Origin: WHSW01 sp033856255
Lineage (GTDB): Bacteria; Actinomycetota; Thermoleophilia; Solirubrobacterales; 70-9
Length of the DNA: 64,000 nucleotides
Direction: 5' to 3'
Assembly (NCBI GenBank): GCA_033856255.1
Contig: JAWVFH010000031.1
Span: 3,973 to 67,972 of the forward strand
Part shown: piece by piece, positions 24,219 to 32,771 of the stretch
How the letters are laid out: each line of letters opens with the position of its first letter
Numbering within the stretch: position 1 is the stretch's first letter
Made by a program: the position numbers and the translations under genes
The notes under the pieces: generated by a model
Databases searched by the model: none
Told to the model about the DNA's origin: nothing
What the model saw: only the letters and a program-made list of their open reading frames with translations

Positions 24219-25472
24219 GTGAAGCGGGGAGGAACGGCAGGGATGGTGGCGGCGCTTGCGCTGCTGGCGATGCCCGCCGGCGCCTCGGCGGCCACCGGCG
24301 ACGTCTACGTGGCCGACCAGTCGGCAGGGCCGGGGGGCAGCGGGGCGATCTTCCGCGTCGACCTGGCGAGCGGCGCGGCGACCCCGATCCTCAGCGGCCC
24401 GCCGCTCGAGAACCCGTCCGACATGGTCTTCGACAGCGCCGGCGGCCTGCTGGTCAGCGACGACGCCAACCAGTCGATCTACCGCATCGACCCCGCCACC
24501 GGCGCGGCCACGGAGGTCGCCCACGGCGGCCAGCTCTCCGACCCCTGGGGGATCACCTTCGGCCCCGGGGGGCGCCTGTTCGTCGCCGACATCGGCTTCG
24601 AGAGCCCGGCCGCGGTCGTCTTCCGCATCAACGTCGAAAAGAACGCCGGGGCGAAGATGCAGCTCGCCTCCGGGCCGCCGCTCGTCGATCCGGCCGGGAT
24701 CGCCGCGGCCACCGACGGCTCGCTGATCGTCACGGACATCAACGGCTTCAACGGCGTCGCCGACGGGATCGTCGACCGCATCGACTCGGCCACGGGCGAG
24801 GTCACCGCGATCACCTCGGGCGGTTCGCTCGTCGATCCCTGGGGGATCGACCTCGAGCCGGCCGGGCGGATCGTGATCACCGACGCCAACTCCGGCGGCG
24901 GCAGCGGTGGCCTGTTCGCGATCAACCCGAAGACCTCGGCGGTCACCCCCCTGGCCTCCGGCCCCCCGTTCACCGAGCCCGTCGACCTCGAGCTGCTCGG
25001 CGACGGCACGGCGCTGGTCGCCGACTACGGCGAGTCGAGCTCAGGAGCGCTGCTGCGCACGGATCTCGGAACCGGCGCCACGACGACGCTCGCCTCCGGC
25101 CCGCCGTTCGTCGACCCGAGCGGGGTGATCGCCGAGCCGCCGACCTGCCACGGCGAGCTGGCCTCGATCGTCGGCACGCCGGCTGACGACAAGCTGATCG
25201 GGACCCGGTTCGTCGACGTGATCTCCGGCCTCGACGGCAACGACCGGATCCGCGGCCTCAACAACAACGACGTGATCTGCGGCGACGACGGCAAGGACCG
25301 GATCAACTCCGGCAAGGGCAAGGACGTGATCGACGGCGGCGCCGGCAAGGATCGCCTCAACGGCGCTCCGGGGCCGGACACGATCGACGGCGGGCCCGGC
25401 CGCGACCGCTGTAACGGCGCGGGCTCCAAGGACTCGGCGCGCGGCTGCGAGCTGCGCTTCAACATCCCCTAG
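24219..25472 (+). CDS. Secreted beta-propeller protein with C-terminal RTX-like repeats
   Basis: Exported protein of about 417 residues. GTG 24219 is favoured because it supplies the basic start of a signal peptide (VKRGGTAGMVAALALLAMPA, cleavage probably after GASA); ATG 24243 would lose the charged residues. The body (about 30-325) has repeated blades with motifs such as LSDPWGITFGPGGRLFVAD, LVDPAGIAAATDGSLIVTD and LVDPWGIDLEPAGRIVITD, resembling an SMP-30/NHL-type six-bladed propeller. The end (about 335-410) contains Gly/Asp nonapeptide repeats (GGAGKDRLNG, GPDTIDGGPGRDRCNG) of the calcium-binding RTX kind. Function is unknown. It is divergent from purF and convergent with purL. Confidence 0.8.
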   Translation: MKRGGTAGMVAALALLAMPAGASAATGDVYVADQSAGPGGSGAIFRVDLASGAATPILSGPPLENPSDMVFDSAGGLLVSDDANQSIYRIDPATGAATEVAHGGQLSDPWGITFGPGGRLFVADIGFESPAAVVFRINVEKNAGAKMQLASGPPLVDPAGIAAATDGSLIVTDINGFNGVADGIVDRIDSATGEVTAITSGGSLVDPWGIDLEPAGRIVITDANSGGGSGGLFAINPKTSAVTPLASGPPFTEPVDLELLGDGTALVADYGESSSGALLRTDLGTGATTTLASGPPFVDPSGVIAEPPTCHGELASIVGTPADDKLIGTRFVDVISGLDGNDRIRGLNNNDVICGDDGKDRINSGKGKDVIDGGAGKDRLNGAPGPDTIDGGPGRDRCNGAGSKDSARGCELRFNIP

Positions 25473-25482
25473 ACGGGGAGCC

Positions 25483-27693
25483 TCAGCCGATCCCGGCGCC
25501 CTCGAGCGCCTCGCCCAGGGACCGCCAGGCGCGCTCGGCGTCGGCGAGCAGGACGTCGGCCTCCGCCTCGGCCGCCGCGATCGAGATCCGCTCACCGGAG
25601 GCCTCGCCGACGATCAGCACGTCGACGCCGCCGCCCGCGAGCGCCTCGATCCGCGAGCGCTCGCCGGCGAGCAGGAAGCCGCCCGGGCCCTCGCCGAACA
25701 GCGCGGTCTCACCCGAGCAGCCGCGCAACTCGACCAGCCGGTCGAGGTCGGCCGCGGCACCGACGCCCCCGGCGATCGCCATCTCGGCCAGCGCGCAGGC
25801 GAGGCCGCCGTCGGAGATGTCGTGGGCGATCAGCTCGCCGGCGCCGACGGCCTCGCGAACCACCTCGATCGCGGCGACGACGTCGGCGACCGGCAGCGAG
25901 GGCAGGCCCGGGCCGAGCTCGCCGCGCAGCTTCGCCAGCTCCGAGCCGGCGAGCGAGGGTGAGAAGGGGCCGCACAGCGCGATCGTGTCCCCGTTCCGCA
26001 GGGCCAGGCCGCCGGCGCGCTCCGGGTCGCGGAGCTCGCCGACCATGCCGACGACCGGGGTCGGGTAGATCGGCCCCTCCTCGGTCTCGTTGTAGAGCGA
26101 GACGTTGCCGCCGACGACCGGGATGCCGAGCGCCTCGCATGCGTCGGCGAGCGCCTGGGTCGAGCGATCGAGCTGCCAGGCGACGGCCGGCTTCTCCGGG
26201 TTGCCGAAGTTGAGGCAGTTGGTCAACCCGAGCGGCGTGGCGCCGGCGCAGGCGAGGTTCTGCGCGCACTCGAGCACCACCTCGACCGTCCCCGCGTAGG
26301 GGTCGCAGGCGACCCGGCGGCCGTTGCCGTCGATCGCGACGGCGATCGTCGCATCCGCCTCGTGCAGGTGCAGGACCGCCGCGTCGGAGCTCTCGGGCCG
26401 GCGCACCGTGTGGGAACCGACCACCGAGTCGTATTGCTCGAACGCCCAGCGCTTGCTGGCGATGCTCGGCGACGCGAGCAGCGCGACCAGGATCTGGGCT
26501 GGGTCAGTGGCCTCGAGCGTGTTCTCGTTGCCGTAGATCCAGCCCTGCGGCTCGGCCGGCGCGAGGTCGTAGAGCGGGCAATCGTCGACCAAGGCGACGA
26601 CGGGCATCTCGCCGACCGTCGCGCCGCCGCTGAGGACGCGGAAGAGTCCGTCGTCGGTGATCTCCCCGACCACGGCGGCCCCGGTCTCCCACTTCTCGCA
26701 GAGGGCGATCACGGCATCGACCTTGTCCGGCTCGACCACGGCCAGCATCCGCTCCTGTGACTCGGAGACCATGATCTCGAACGGCTCCATGCCGGGCTCG
26801 CGCAGGGGGACCCGGCCGACGTCGATCTCGATCCCGAGCCCGCCGCTGGAAGCCATCTCCCCGGCGGAGGAGGTGAGTCCGGCCGCCCCCAGGTCCTGGA
26901 GCGAGACCAGCAGCCCGTTGCCGAGCAGCTCGAGGCAGCACTCGAGCAGCTTGGCCTCCTCGAACGGGTCGCCGATCTGGACCGTGGGCCGCTTCGAGTC
27001 GTCGCCGCCCTCGAGCTCGGCGGAGGCGAGCACCGAGGCCCCGCCGATCCCGTCGCGGCCGGTCGAGGCGCCCATCAGGACGACCTGGTTGCCGACCCCG
27101 GCGGCGGCGGCGCGGATCATCCGGTCGGCGCGGGCGAGCCCGACGCACATCGCGTTGACGAGGCAGTTCTGCTCGTAGGGCGCCTCGAAGTAGACCTCGC
27201 CGCCGACAGTCGGCACCCCGATCGAGTTGCCGTAGTGGCCGATCCCGGCGACGACGTGGTCGAAGAGGTAGCGCGAGCGCTCGGACTCGAGCTCGCCGAA
27301 GCGCAGCGAGTCGAGGATCGCGATCGGCCGGGCGCCGAGCGCGAAGACGTCGCGGAGGATGCCGCCGACGCCGGTGGCGGCGCCCTGGAAGGGCTCGACC
27401 GCGCTCGGGTGGTTGTGCGACTCGACCTTGAAGGCGACCGCCCAGCCGTCCCCGACCGAGACCGCGCCCGCGTTCTCGCCCGGCCCCATCAGCACCCGTT
27501 CGCCCTCGGTCGGCAGCCGGCGCAGGAGCTTCTTGGAGTGCTTGTAGGCGCAGTGCTCGGACCACAGGAGGCTGAACATCGCCAGCTCGACGTCGTTGGG
27601 CTCGCGGCCGAGCTTCTCGCGGATCAGCTCGAACTCGGTGTCGGTGAGCCCGAGCTCGCGGTGCTTGGGCAGGGCTGTCTCGGGGTCGCTCAA
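25483..27693 (-). CDS. purL: Phosphoribosylformylglycinamidine synthase, small-type PurL
   Basis: Synthetase subunit that makes FGAM from FGAR using ammonia delivered by PurQ with PurS; both partners are encoded at 36830-37728. The 736 residues match the small PurL rather than the 1,300-residue fused form. Motifs include LWSEHCAYKHSKK (43-55), ESHNHPSAVEPFQGAATGVG (91-110) and ISDGGLACALAEM in the second half. The start is read as TTG 27693, since the N-terminus ELGLTDTEFELI lies close behind it. Purine operons usually place purL directly after purQ; here about 9 kb of other genes intervene. Confidence 0.95.
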   Translation of the reverse strand: MSDPETALPKHRELGLTDTEFELIREKLGREPNDVELAMFSLLWSEHCAYKHSKKLLRRLPTEGERVLMGPGENAGAVSVGDGWAVAFKVESHNHPSAVEPFQGAATGVGGILRDVFALGARPIAILDSLRFGELESERSRYLFDHVVAGIGHYGNSIGVPTVGGEVYFEAPYEQNCLVNAMCVGLARADRMIRAAAAGVGNQVVLMGASTGRDGIGGASVLASAELEGGDDSKRPTVQIGDPFEEAKLLECCLELLGNGLLVSLQDLGAAGLTSSAGEMASSGGLGIEIDVGRVPLREPGMEPFEIMVSESQERMLAVVEPDKVDAVIALCEKWETGAAVVGEITDDGLFRVLSGGATVGEMPVVALVDDCPLYDLAPAEPQGWIYGNENTLEATDPAQILVALLASPSIASKRWAFEQYDSVVGSHTVRRPESSDAAVLHLHEADATIAVAIDGNGRRVACDPYAGTVEVVLECAQNLACAGATPLGLTNCLNFGNPEKPAVAWQLDRSTQALADACEALGIPVVGGNVSLYNETEEGPIYPTPVVGMVGELRDPERAGGLALRNGDTIALCGPFSPSLAGSELAKLRGELGPGLPSLPVADVVAAIEVVREAVGAGELIAHDISDGGLACALAEMAIAGGVGAAADLDRLVELRGCSGETALFGEGPGGFLLAGERSRIEALAGGGVDVLIVGEASGERISIAAAEAEADVLLADAERAWRSLGEALEGAGIG

Positions 27694-27765
27694 CTCATCT
27701 CGCAGGTTATGCGTTGCGTGCGATCGAACCCGAAGGGGTTAGGGTCGCAGCGCACGGAGATTCAG

Positions 27766-28956
27766 TTGCAGGTTCGCCGAAAGATCGCGGTAGGGGGGAT
27801 CGCGCCGATAGCGCTGGCGCTGATCGTCGCCGCAGCGAGCGGGGCCGGCTCGTCCGCACCCGAGCGCTCCAAGCACTCGCAACTCGTGTTCGCGACCAGC
27901 GGCAACCAGTCGGAGCTGATCAAACGGGTTCCGATCAGGCGCCGCTCGGGCGGTGGCGAGCGGGTGGCGATGCAGGTCTTCCCGGAGGCGCTCGACCCGA
28001 TCGAGGCCGGCGACCGCCTACGCGCGGCGGCCGAGGTCCAGGTCTCGACCACCTGCATCGTTCCGGGCCCTCGCTGCATCGGGCGCAGCTACACCCTGAG
28101 CCCGTTCGTCACGGCGCGGATCGTCCTCTCCCGCGGCCCCAAGGCTCGTTCGCCGTCGATGGCGCTTTCGGGCCGGAGCACCGTCCTCTGCAAGCAGCAC
28201 CGGCCGAATCGCAATCACCACTGCACGCTGACGATCCCGAACACCGTCACCCGGGTTCCCAACCCGCACGCCCTGCCCTGCCCGCCTGACCACTGCTTCG
28301 TCAACGTGCTGCTGAGCGCCCACAACCGCGCGGCGAAGCGCGGCGACTTCGTCGTCCTCGGCGGCGACAGGCCCGACGGGTCGCTCGAGCAGGACAAGGG
28401 CCGTATCACCGTGATCCAGGCCCACGGCGGAGTCCGGGCCCCGGCCGTGTACACGTACGCGGGTCTGCAGCATCACCGCCTGCCGCTGACCGTCGCCGAC
28501 TCCGACAAACGGCGGATCGTCTACGCGTCGCCGATCCCGGCGCCTCTCCGGGGCGAGGTGCTCGCCTTCGACGTCAAGTTCGTCAGCGCGATCAGCGCCC
28601 TGCCCTTCAACACCTTCGTCACCTCGCGCGTGATCCTCACCACCGGGCCGAAGAAGACCCACCCGAGCAAGATCGCGAAGACCGCGGTCCGGTTCCGCGG
28701 CCAGGCCACGGAGGCGAACGGGTTCGACTGCACGCTCGGCCCGAGCGGCTACGCGAACCCGTGCATCACCCACAAGGCCGGCGCGATCCGCTTCCGGCGC
28801 GACATCGTCCATCGGAAGTCGAAGACGCCGGTGACGCTCTGGCTCAACGTCCTCGCCGGGGCCAAGCCGTTGCTGGCGACGAAGGTCCAGAGCTCGAACA
28901 AGGTCTCGCTCGCCGCCCAGCCCAACGGCCTGACGGTCTGGCGCTACTCGCCGTAG
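27766..28956 (+). CDS. Secreted eight-cysteine protein, paralogue 1 (unknown function)
   Basis: Unrecognised exported protein of about 396 residues. TTG 27766 with GGAG seven bases upstream gives a compact signal peptide (QVRRKIAVGGIAPIALALIV) and a length like the next gene; ATG 27709 would add 19 residues. Eight cysteines pair by position with those of the neighbour: STTC, GPRC, VLCKQ, NHHC, LPCPP, DHCF, FDCTLG, NPC, so four disulfides are likely. The protein looks internally duplicated: GDRLRAAAEVQVST...VTARIVLSRGPK recurs as GEVLAFDVKFVSA...VTSRVILTTGPK. The tail LTVWRYSP is shared in form. No enzyme motif is visible; an extracellular beta-sandwich protein is a guess. Confidence 0.75.
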   Translation: MQVRRKIAVGGIAPIALALIVAAASGAGSSAPERSKHSQLVFATSGNQSELIKRVPIRRRSGGGERVAMQVFPEALDPIEAGDRLRAAAEVQVSTTCIVPGPRCIGRSYTLSPFVTARIVLSRGPKARSPSMALSGRSTVLCKQHRPNRNHHCTLTIPNTVTRVPNPHALPCPPDHCFVNVLLSAHNRAAKRGDFVVLGGDRPDGSLEQDKGRITVIQAHGGVRAPAVYTYAGLQHHRLPLTVADSDKRRIVYASPIPAPLRGEVLAFDVKFVSAISALPFNTFVTSRVILTTGPKKTHPSKIAKTAVRFRGQATEANGFDCTLGPSGYANPCITHKAGAIRFRRDIVHRKSKTPVTLWLNVLAGAKPLLATKVQSSNKVSLAAQPNGLTVWRYSP

Positions 28957-29028
28957 GCGTGCAGGGCGCCGTTCACCGGGGTCGAGCGAGCGAGTCATCG
29001 GCGGCCCGGTCGTGTTGAGATCAGGCAG

Positions 29029-30237
29029 ATGGCTAACGCGACCCGGATGCGCCTCGCCGCGCTCATATGCACGCTGCTCGCGCTCGCGATCCCGGCGGGC
29101 GCCGGTGCGGGGATCCTGCCCACGCCGAAGCCCCCGAAGCCGGTGCTGGCGACGACCGGCAGCGACTCGGAGCTGCTGACGACGCTGCCGGTCGCGCGCC
29201 AACCGGGCGCCCGCGACCGGGTCGCCATGCGGCTCGACCCGACCACGCTCGACCCGATCGAGGCCGGCGACCGGCTGCGGGCGAGCGCCGAGGTCCAGGT
29301 CTCGACCACCTGCGTCGACCCAGGCCCGCGCTGCGTCGGCACCAACTACGGGATCAATCCGACGGTCACGGCGCGGATCGTGCTCTCGCCGAGCCCGAAG
29401 GCCGACTCGGGGTTCCTGCCGCTGTCGCCGAGCCACTCGGTGCTCTGCAAGCAGCAGCGGCCGAACCGAAACCACCACTGCACGATCGCGATCCCGAACA
29501 CCGAGACGACGATCAGCGACCTCTCCGCGCTTCCCTGCCCGCCGAGCGCCTGCTACGTCGACCTGATCGTCGGCGCGGTCAACAAGCACGCCAAGCGGGG
29601 AAACGTCGTCGTCCTCGGAGCCGACCGCCCCGACGGCACGGTGACCCAGGACAAGGGACGCCTCAACGTCGTCCAGGCGCACGCCGACGTGCCGGCGCCG
29701 ACCGTGATCTCGAGCGACTCGCTCGTCAACACCGAGCTGCCGCTGACGATCAACGACTCGGAGAAGCGCCGGGTCGTCTACTCGGTCCCGATTCCGGCGC
29801 CGCAGAAGGGCGAGGTGCTGGCCTTCGACGCCCGCTACCTGACCGGGATCAGCGCCCTGCACTTCAACACCTTCATCTCCTCGCGGGTGATCACCGCCGC
29901 CGAGCCCAACGACACCAAGGCGCTCAAGTTCGCCAAGAACGCGATCCCGCTCAAGGGCCAGGCGACGGAGTCGAACGGCTTCAACTGCACCCTCGGGGCG
30001 AGCGGCTACGCCAACGCCTGCACGACCGTGAAGGCGGGCGCTGTGCGCTTCACCCGCGACGTCGTCGACAACGACACCGGTGAGCCGGCGACCGTCTACC
30101 TCAACGTCCTCGCCGGCGCCAAGCCCCTGCTGGCCGAGAAGGTCGACGACTCCGACAAGGTCTCGCTCGGCTCGCTCCCCGGCGGCCTCACCGTCGCGCG
30201 CTACGGCACGGCGAGCGGAGGGGTGCAGGCGCCCTAA
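29029..30237 (+). CDS. Secreted eight-cysteine protein, paralogue 2 (unknown function)
   Basis: Tandem paralogue of the preceding gene, 402 residues, beginning with a clear signal peptide (MRLAALICTLLALAIPAGAG, with a slightly longer N-region MANATR). Long stretches are identical or conservatively changed: LDPIEAGDRLRASAEVQVST, RPNRNHHCT, DRPDGTVTQDKGRLNVVQAH, YLNVLAGAKPLLA. All eight mature cysteines are conserved. It is slightly more acidic than paralogue 1, which is rich in Arg and Lys. The 72-bp gap between the two holds no obvious terminator, so they are probably co-transcribed. They lie inside the segment that separates purL from purQ. Function unknown. Confidence 0.78.
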   Translation: MANATRMRLAALICTLLALAIPAGAGAGILPTPKPPKPVLATTGSDSELLTTLPVARQPGARDRVAMRLDPTTLDPIEAGDRLRASAEVQVSTTCVDPGPRCVGTNYGINPTVTARIVLSPSPKADSGFLPLSPSHSVLCKQQRPNRNHHCTIAIPNTETTISDLSALPCPPSACYVDLIVGAVNKHAKRGNVVVLGADRPDGTVTQDKGRLNVVQAHADVPAPTVISSDSLVNTELPLTINDSEKRRVVYSVPIPAPQKGEVLAFDARYLTGISALHFNTFISSRVITAAEPNDTKALKFAKNAIPLKGQATESNGFNCTLGASGYANACTTVKAGAVRFTRDVVDNDTGEPATVYLNVLAGAKPLLAEKVDDSDKVSLGSLPGGLTVARYGTASGGVQAP

Positions 30238-30258
30238 CGATCTGGTTGGATCGCACTC

Positions 30259-30633
30259 GTGAATGAGTCGTTCGGTCCCGTGGTTCCGATTCTGCGCATC
30301 TTCGATGTCGCCGCCGCGAAGCGGTTCTACCTCGACTACCTGGGCTGCTCGCTGGACTGGGCCGACGGCGAAGGGGATCGGCCTGTCTACATGCAGGTGT
30401 CGCGAGGGCCGCTGGTCTTGCACCTCTCCTCGCATCACGACGACGGCACGCCGGGCGCGGCAGTCCTGGTCGAGATCCGCGGCGTCGATGCCCTGTGGAG
30501 CGAACTGCAAGGGAAGGACTATCCGTTTCTGAACCCCGGAGTCGGCCCCGGTCCGGGAGGCGGTCGGGAGATGGAGCTGATCGACCCGTTCTCGAACCGG
30601 CTGCGGTTCTACGAGCGGCCTGGGCCGGGTTGA
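30259..30633 (+). CDS. Glyoxalase/bleomycin-resistance-fold protein
   Basis: Small cytoplasmic protein of 124 residues of the vicinal-oxygen-chelate fold. GTG start at 30259. The pattern VPILRIFDVAAAKRFYLDYLGCSLDW, followed by LVLHLSSHHDDG and the C-terminal ELIDPFSNRLRFYERP, matches the glyoxalase superfamily members annotated as bleomycin-resistance-like. The usual metal-binding Glu of the last strand is replaced in part (NRLRFYE), so catalytic activity is uncertain. It follows the secreted paralogue by 21 bp and converges with the sulfotransferase operon. Confidence 0.85.
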   Translation: MNESFGPVVPILRIFDVAAAKRFYLDYLGCSLDWADGEGDRPVYMQVSRGPLVLHLSSHHDDGTPGAAVLVEIRGVDALWSELQGKDYPFLNPGVGPGPGGGREMELIDPFSNRLRFYERPGPG

Positions 30634-30655
30634 TCGGCCAAACGCTTCGCCGGGT

Positions 30656-31660
30656 TCAGGCCGCGACGGGCGCCTTGACGCCCTTCGCCGCGGCCCGCTG
30701 CTCGCCCGCCTCGCTGCCGAGGTCGTAGCCGAGCTCGACCAGCATGTCGCCGGCGACGCCCTCGTACTCGGCGACCTCCGCCGGCGTCATCCGCTCGCGC
30801 CACATCCCGATCCGGTCCGAGCGCGGCGGCTCCTTTGCCAGCACGTGGCTTTCGAGCCGCGCCTCGGCGGTCTGGTTGGGGCGGTTCTTGCGCGGCAGCT
30901 CCCGGGCCTTCTCGGCCAGGCGGCCCTCGGCGCGCTCGTGGTAGTCGAGCATCACCGGGTCGAAGTCGAGCTCGATGAACTCGCAGACGCGGCGCAGGAC
31001 GCCCTCGGTGTCGCCGACCAGGTCCTCGAAGCGGACCTCCATGTAGTGGTTGACCGAGGGCGCCATCTTGCGCGCCTTGCGGATCCGGTTGCGCCACAGG
31101 CGGGCCGACTGCTCGTAGGTCTCGGGGCCCCAGTTCATCCGCAGGTGCGAGAGCGAGACGTCGCGGCCGTCGCGGATGATGTGGACGAAGCGCGCCTCCG
31201 GCAGCACCCGCTGGATCCGGCGCATCTCCTTCACGTAGCCGGGGGTCTTGTCCCCGTAGCGGGTCTTGCCCTCGCGCTCGGCGTAGGTCATGTAGAAGGC
31301 GCGGATCGAGTCGGCGGCGGTGACCGGGTCCAGCGCCACGATCCGCTGGCGCAGCTCGTTGGCGTCCAGGTGGAAGTCGCCCCAGCGCTTGTGGTCGATC
31401 GCCAGGTGGGCGGCGTCCTCGCCGGTCTGCGGTCCGCGCTCGAAGGCCTTGATCAGCTTCGGGACCCAGTGGGTCTCGCCCGGGATCGCGAGGTCCGGAT
31501 GCGAGTCCAGCATCAGCCGCAGCAGCGTCGTCCCCGAGCGCGTCACCCCGCACACGAACGGCGCCGGAGCGGGCTGCGGCCCGCGCCCGCGCAGGCGGCG
31601 CCCGGCACGCATGACCGCGAACCGCTTGCGGTACCTGTCGATCTGATCGGTAAGTCCCAT
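30656..31660 (-). CDS. Sulfotransferase family protein 1
   Basis: PAPS-dependent sulfotransferase-like protein of 334 residues. The ATG at 31660 has GGAGGG four bases upstream; the frame continues upstream only as a shadow of the glycosyltransferase gene. The 5'-phosphosulfate loop is CGVTRSGTTLLRLMLDSHPD (about 37-56) and the 3'-phosphate site HIIRDGRDVSLS lies near residue 155, with YGDKTPGY before it. The loop resembles that of tyrosylprotein sulfotransferases as well as bacterial Sulfotransfer_3 proteins. The acceptor is unknown. Last gene of the minus-strand transcript that begins with purC, 13 bp after a GT4 gene, whose product may make its acceptor. Confidence 0.87.
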   Translation of the reverse strand: MGLTDQIDRYRKRFAVMRAGRRLRGRGPQPAPAPFVCGVTRSGTTLLRLMLDSHPDLAIPGETHWVPKLIKAFERGPQTGEDAAHLAIDHKRWGDFHLDANELRQRIVALDPVTAADSIRAFYMTYAEREGKTRYGDKTPGYVKEMRRIQRVLPEARFVHIIRDGRDVSLSHLRMNWGPETYEQSARLWRNRIRKARKMAPSVNHYMEVRFEDLVGDTEGVLRRVCEFIELDFDPVMLDYHERAEGRLAEKARELPRKNRPNQTAEARLESHVLAKEPPRSDRIGMWRERMTPAEVAEYEGVAGDMLVELGYDLGSEAGEQRAAAKGVKAPVAA

Positions 31661-31673
31661 GAAGCCCTCCAAG

Positions 31674-32771
31674 CTACCCGTTCGAGGCCTCGAGCAATCC
31701 GCCAACTCCCGCCACCGTCGTGCTCCAGGCGCGCTCGGTGTCGCGCACCCGCAGCGCCCCCGCCGCCAGCTCGGCGCGCAGGGAGTCGTCGGCGAGCCGC
31801 TCGATCGCCGCGCGCAGCTCGCCGACGTCGGGGTCGAGCGCCGGGATCCCCGATTTCGCGGCTCCGTTGACGACCGAGCCGACAAGGAGGCCGTTGACGC
31901 CGTCCGCGATCGCCTCGTTCATCGGCGGCGCGTCGTTGGTGATCGCCGGCTGGCCGAAGGCGATCGCCTCGTACAGCGGCAGCCCGAGGCCCTCCCAGCG
32001 CGCCGGCGCCAGGCACACATCGAAGCTTGCGACCTCCCGCAGGTGTTCGACGGTCGGCTGGTCTTCCAGCCGCAGCTCGATCCGCGAGTCGCGTTTCGCC
32101 GCCTCCTCGACAGCCCGCACCTGCTTGCGTTCGACCTGCGCCTTGACCACCAGCCGTAGCCGCGGATCCTCGGTCGCCTCGAACGCCTCCAGCACCGGTT
32201 CCAGCGGCTTGCGGTGGCCGAGGAAGCCGCCGGGGAAGACGTAGTTGACGGTCTCCGGCGCCGCCGTCCGCTCGACCGAGTCGCCGATCGCGACGAGCTC
32301 CGGGTGACAGCCCCACGCTATGTAGGGCGTCTCCAGGCCCATCTCCCGGTAGCGAGCCTGCTCCGCGTGCGTCAGCGAGTAGACGAGGTCGAAGGCCTCC
32401 CGCGCGCCGGCCACGTGCTCGGCCGTGAAGTGCTCCCAGACGAAGCGGCCGATCGTGCGGACGCCGCGCCGGCGCAATGCGGCGAGCTCGGCGAATTGGT
32501 AGTTCTGGTCGCAGAACACGGCCTCGATCCCGTTCTCGTCCACCCAGCGCGCGTATTCCTCCCCGCCGACGTCGTAGCTCGCGGCCTCGGTGACCCCGGG
32601 CTGGTTCCAGACGTCGTCGCGGTCGAGGGCCCCCGGCCGCGGCCCGCGCTCCTTCTTCGGCCGGGCCAAGACGAAGGTCTCGTGGCCGAGCTCGTCGAGC
32701 GCCGAGCGCAGCTGCCGGCCGACCACCGGCTGGCCGCGGTTGAACCATTTGGTCACTACACCCACCCTCAC
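31674..32771 (-). CDS. GT4-type glycosyltransferase 1
   Basis: Cytoplasmic glycosyltransferase of 365 residues with the GT-B fold of family 4. The N-terminus VGVVTKWFNRGQPVVGRQLRSAL is characteristic of the three paralogues in this window. The C-terminal nucleotide-sugar site includes the acidic pattern ARWEGLGLPLYEAIAFGQPAI (about 265-285), with NDAPPMNEAIADGVNGLLV after it. The start is GTG 32771, overlapping the stop of GT 2 (GTGA). Donor and acceptor cannot be deduced. Its place among sulfotransferases suggests assembly of a sulfated glycan or glycolipid (inference). Confidence 0.87.
   Translation of the reverse strand: MRVGVVTKWFNRGQPVVGRQLRSALDELGHETFVLARPKKERGPRPGALDRDDVWNQPGVTEAASYDVGGEEYARWVDENGIEAVFCDQNYQFAELAALRRRGVRTIGRFVWEHFTAEHVAGAREAFDLVYSLTHAEQARYREMGLETPYIAWGCHPELVAIGDSVERTAAPETVNYVFPGGFLGHRKPLEPVLEAFEATEDPRLRLVVKAQVERKQVRAVEEAAKRDSRIELRLEDQPTVEHLREVASFDVCLAPARWEGLGLPLYEAIAFGQPAITNDAPPMNEAIADGVNGLLVGSVVNGAAKSGIPALDPDVGELRAAIERLADDSLRAELAAGALRVRDTERAWSTTVAGVGGLLEASNG

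Noticed and set aside
28018..30510. Long open frame (about 830 codons) on the minus strand opposite the two secreted proteins
   Set aside because: It has repetitive Arg/Val/Gly composition without domain character and is a typical antisense shadow in very GC-rich DNA; the plus-strand genes have signal peptides and conserved cysteines.
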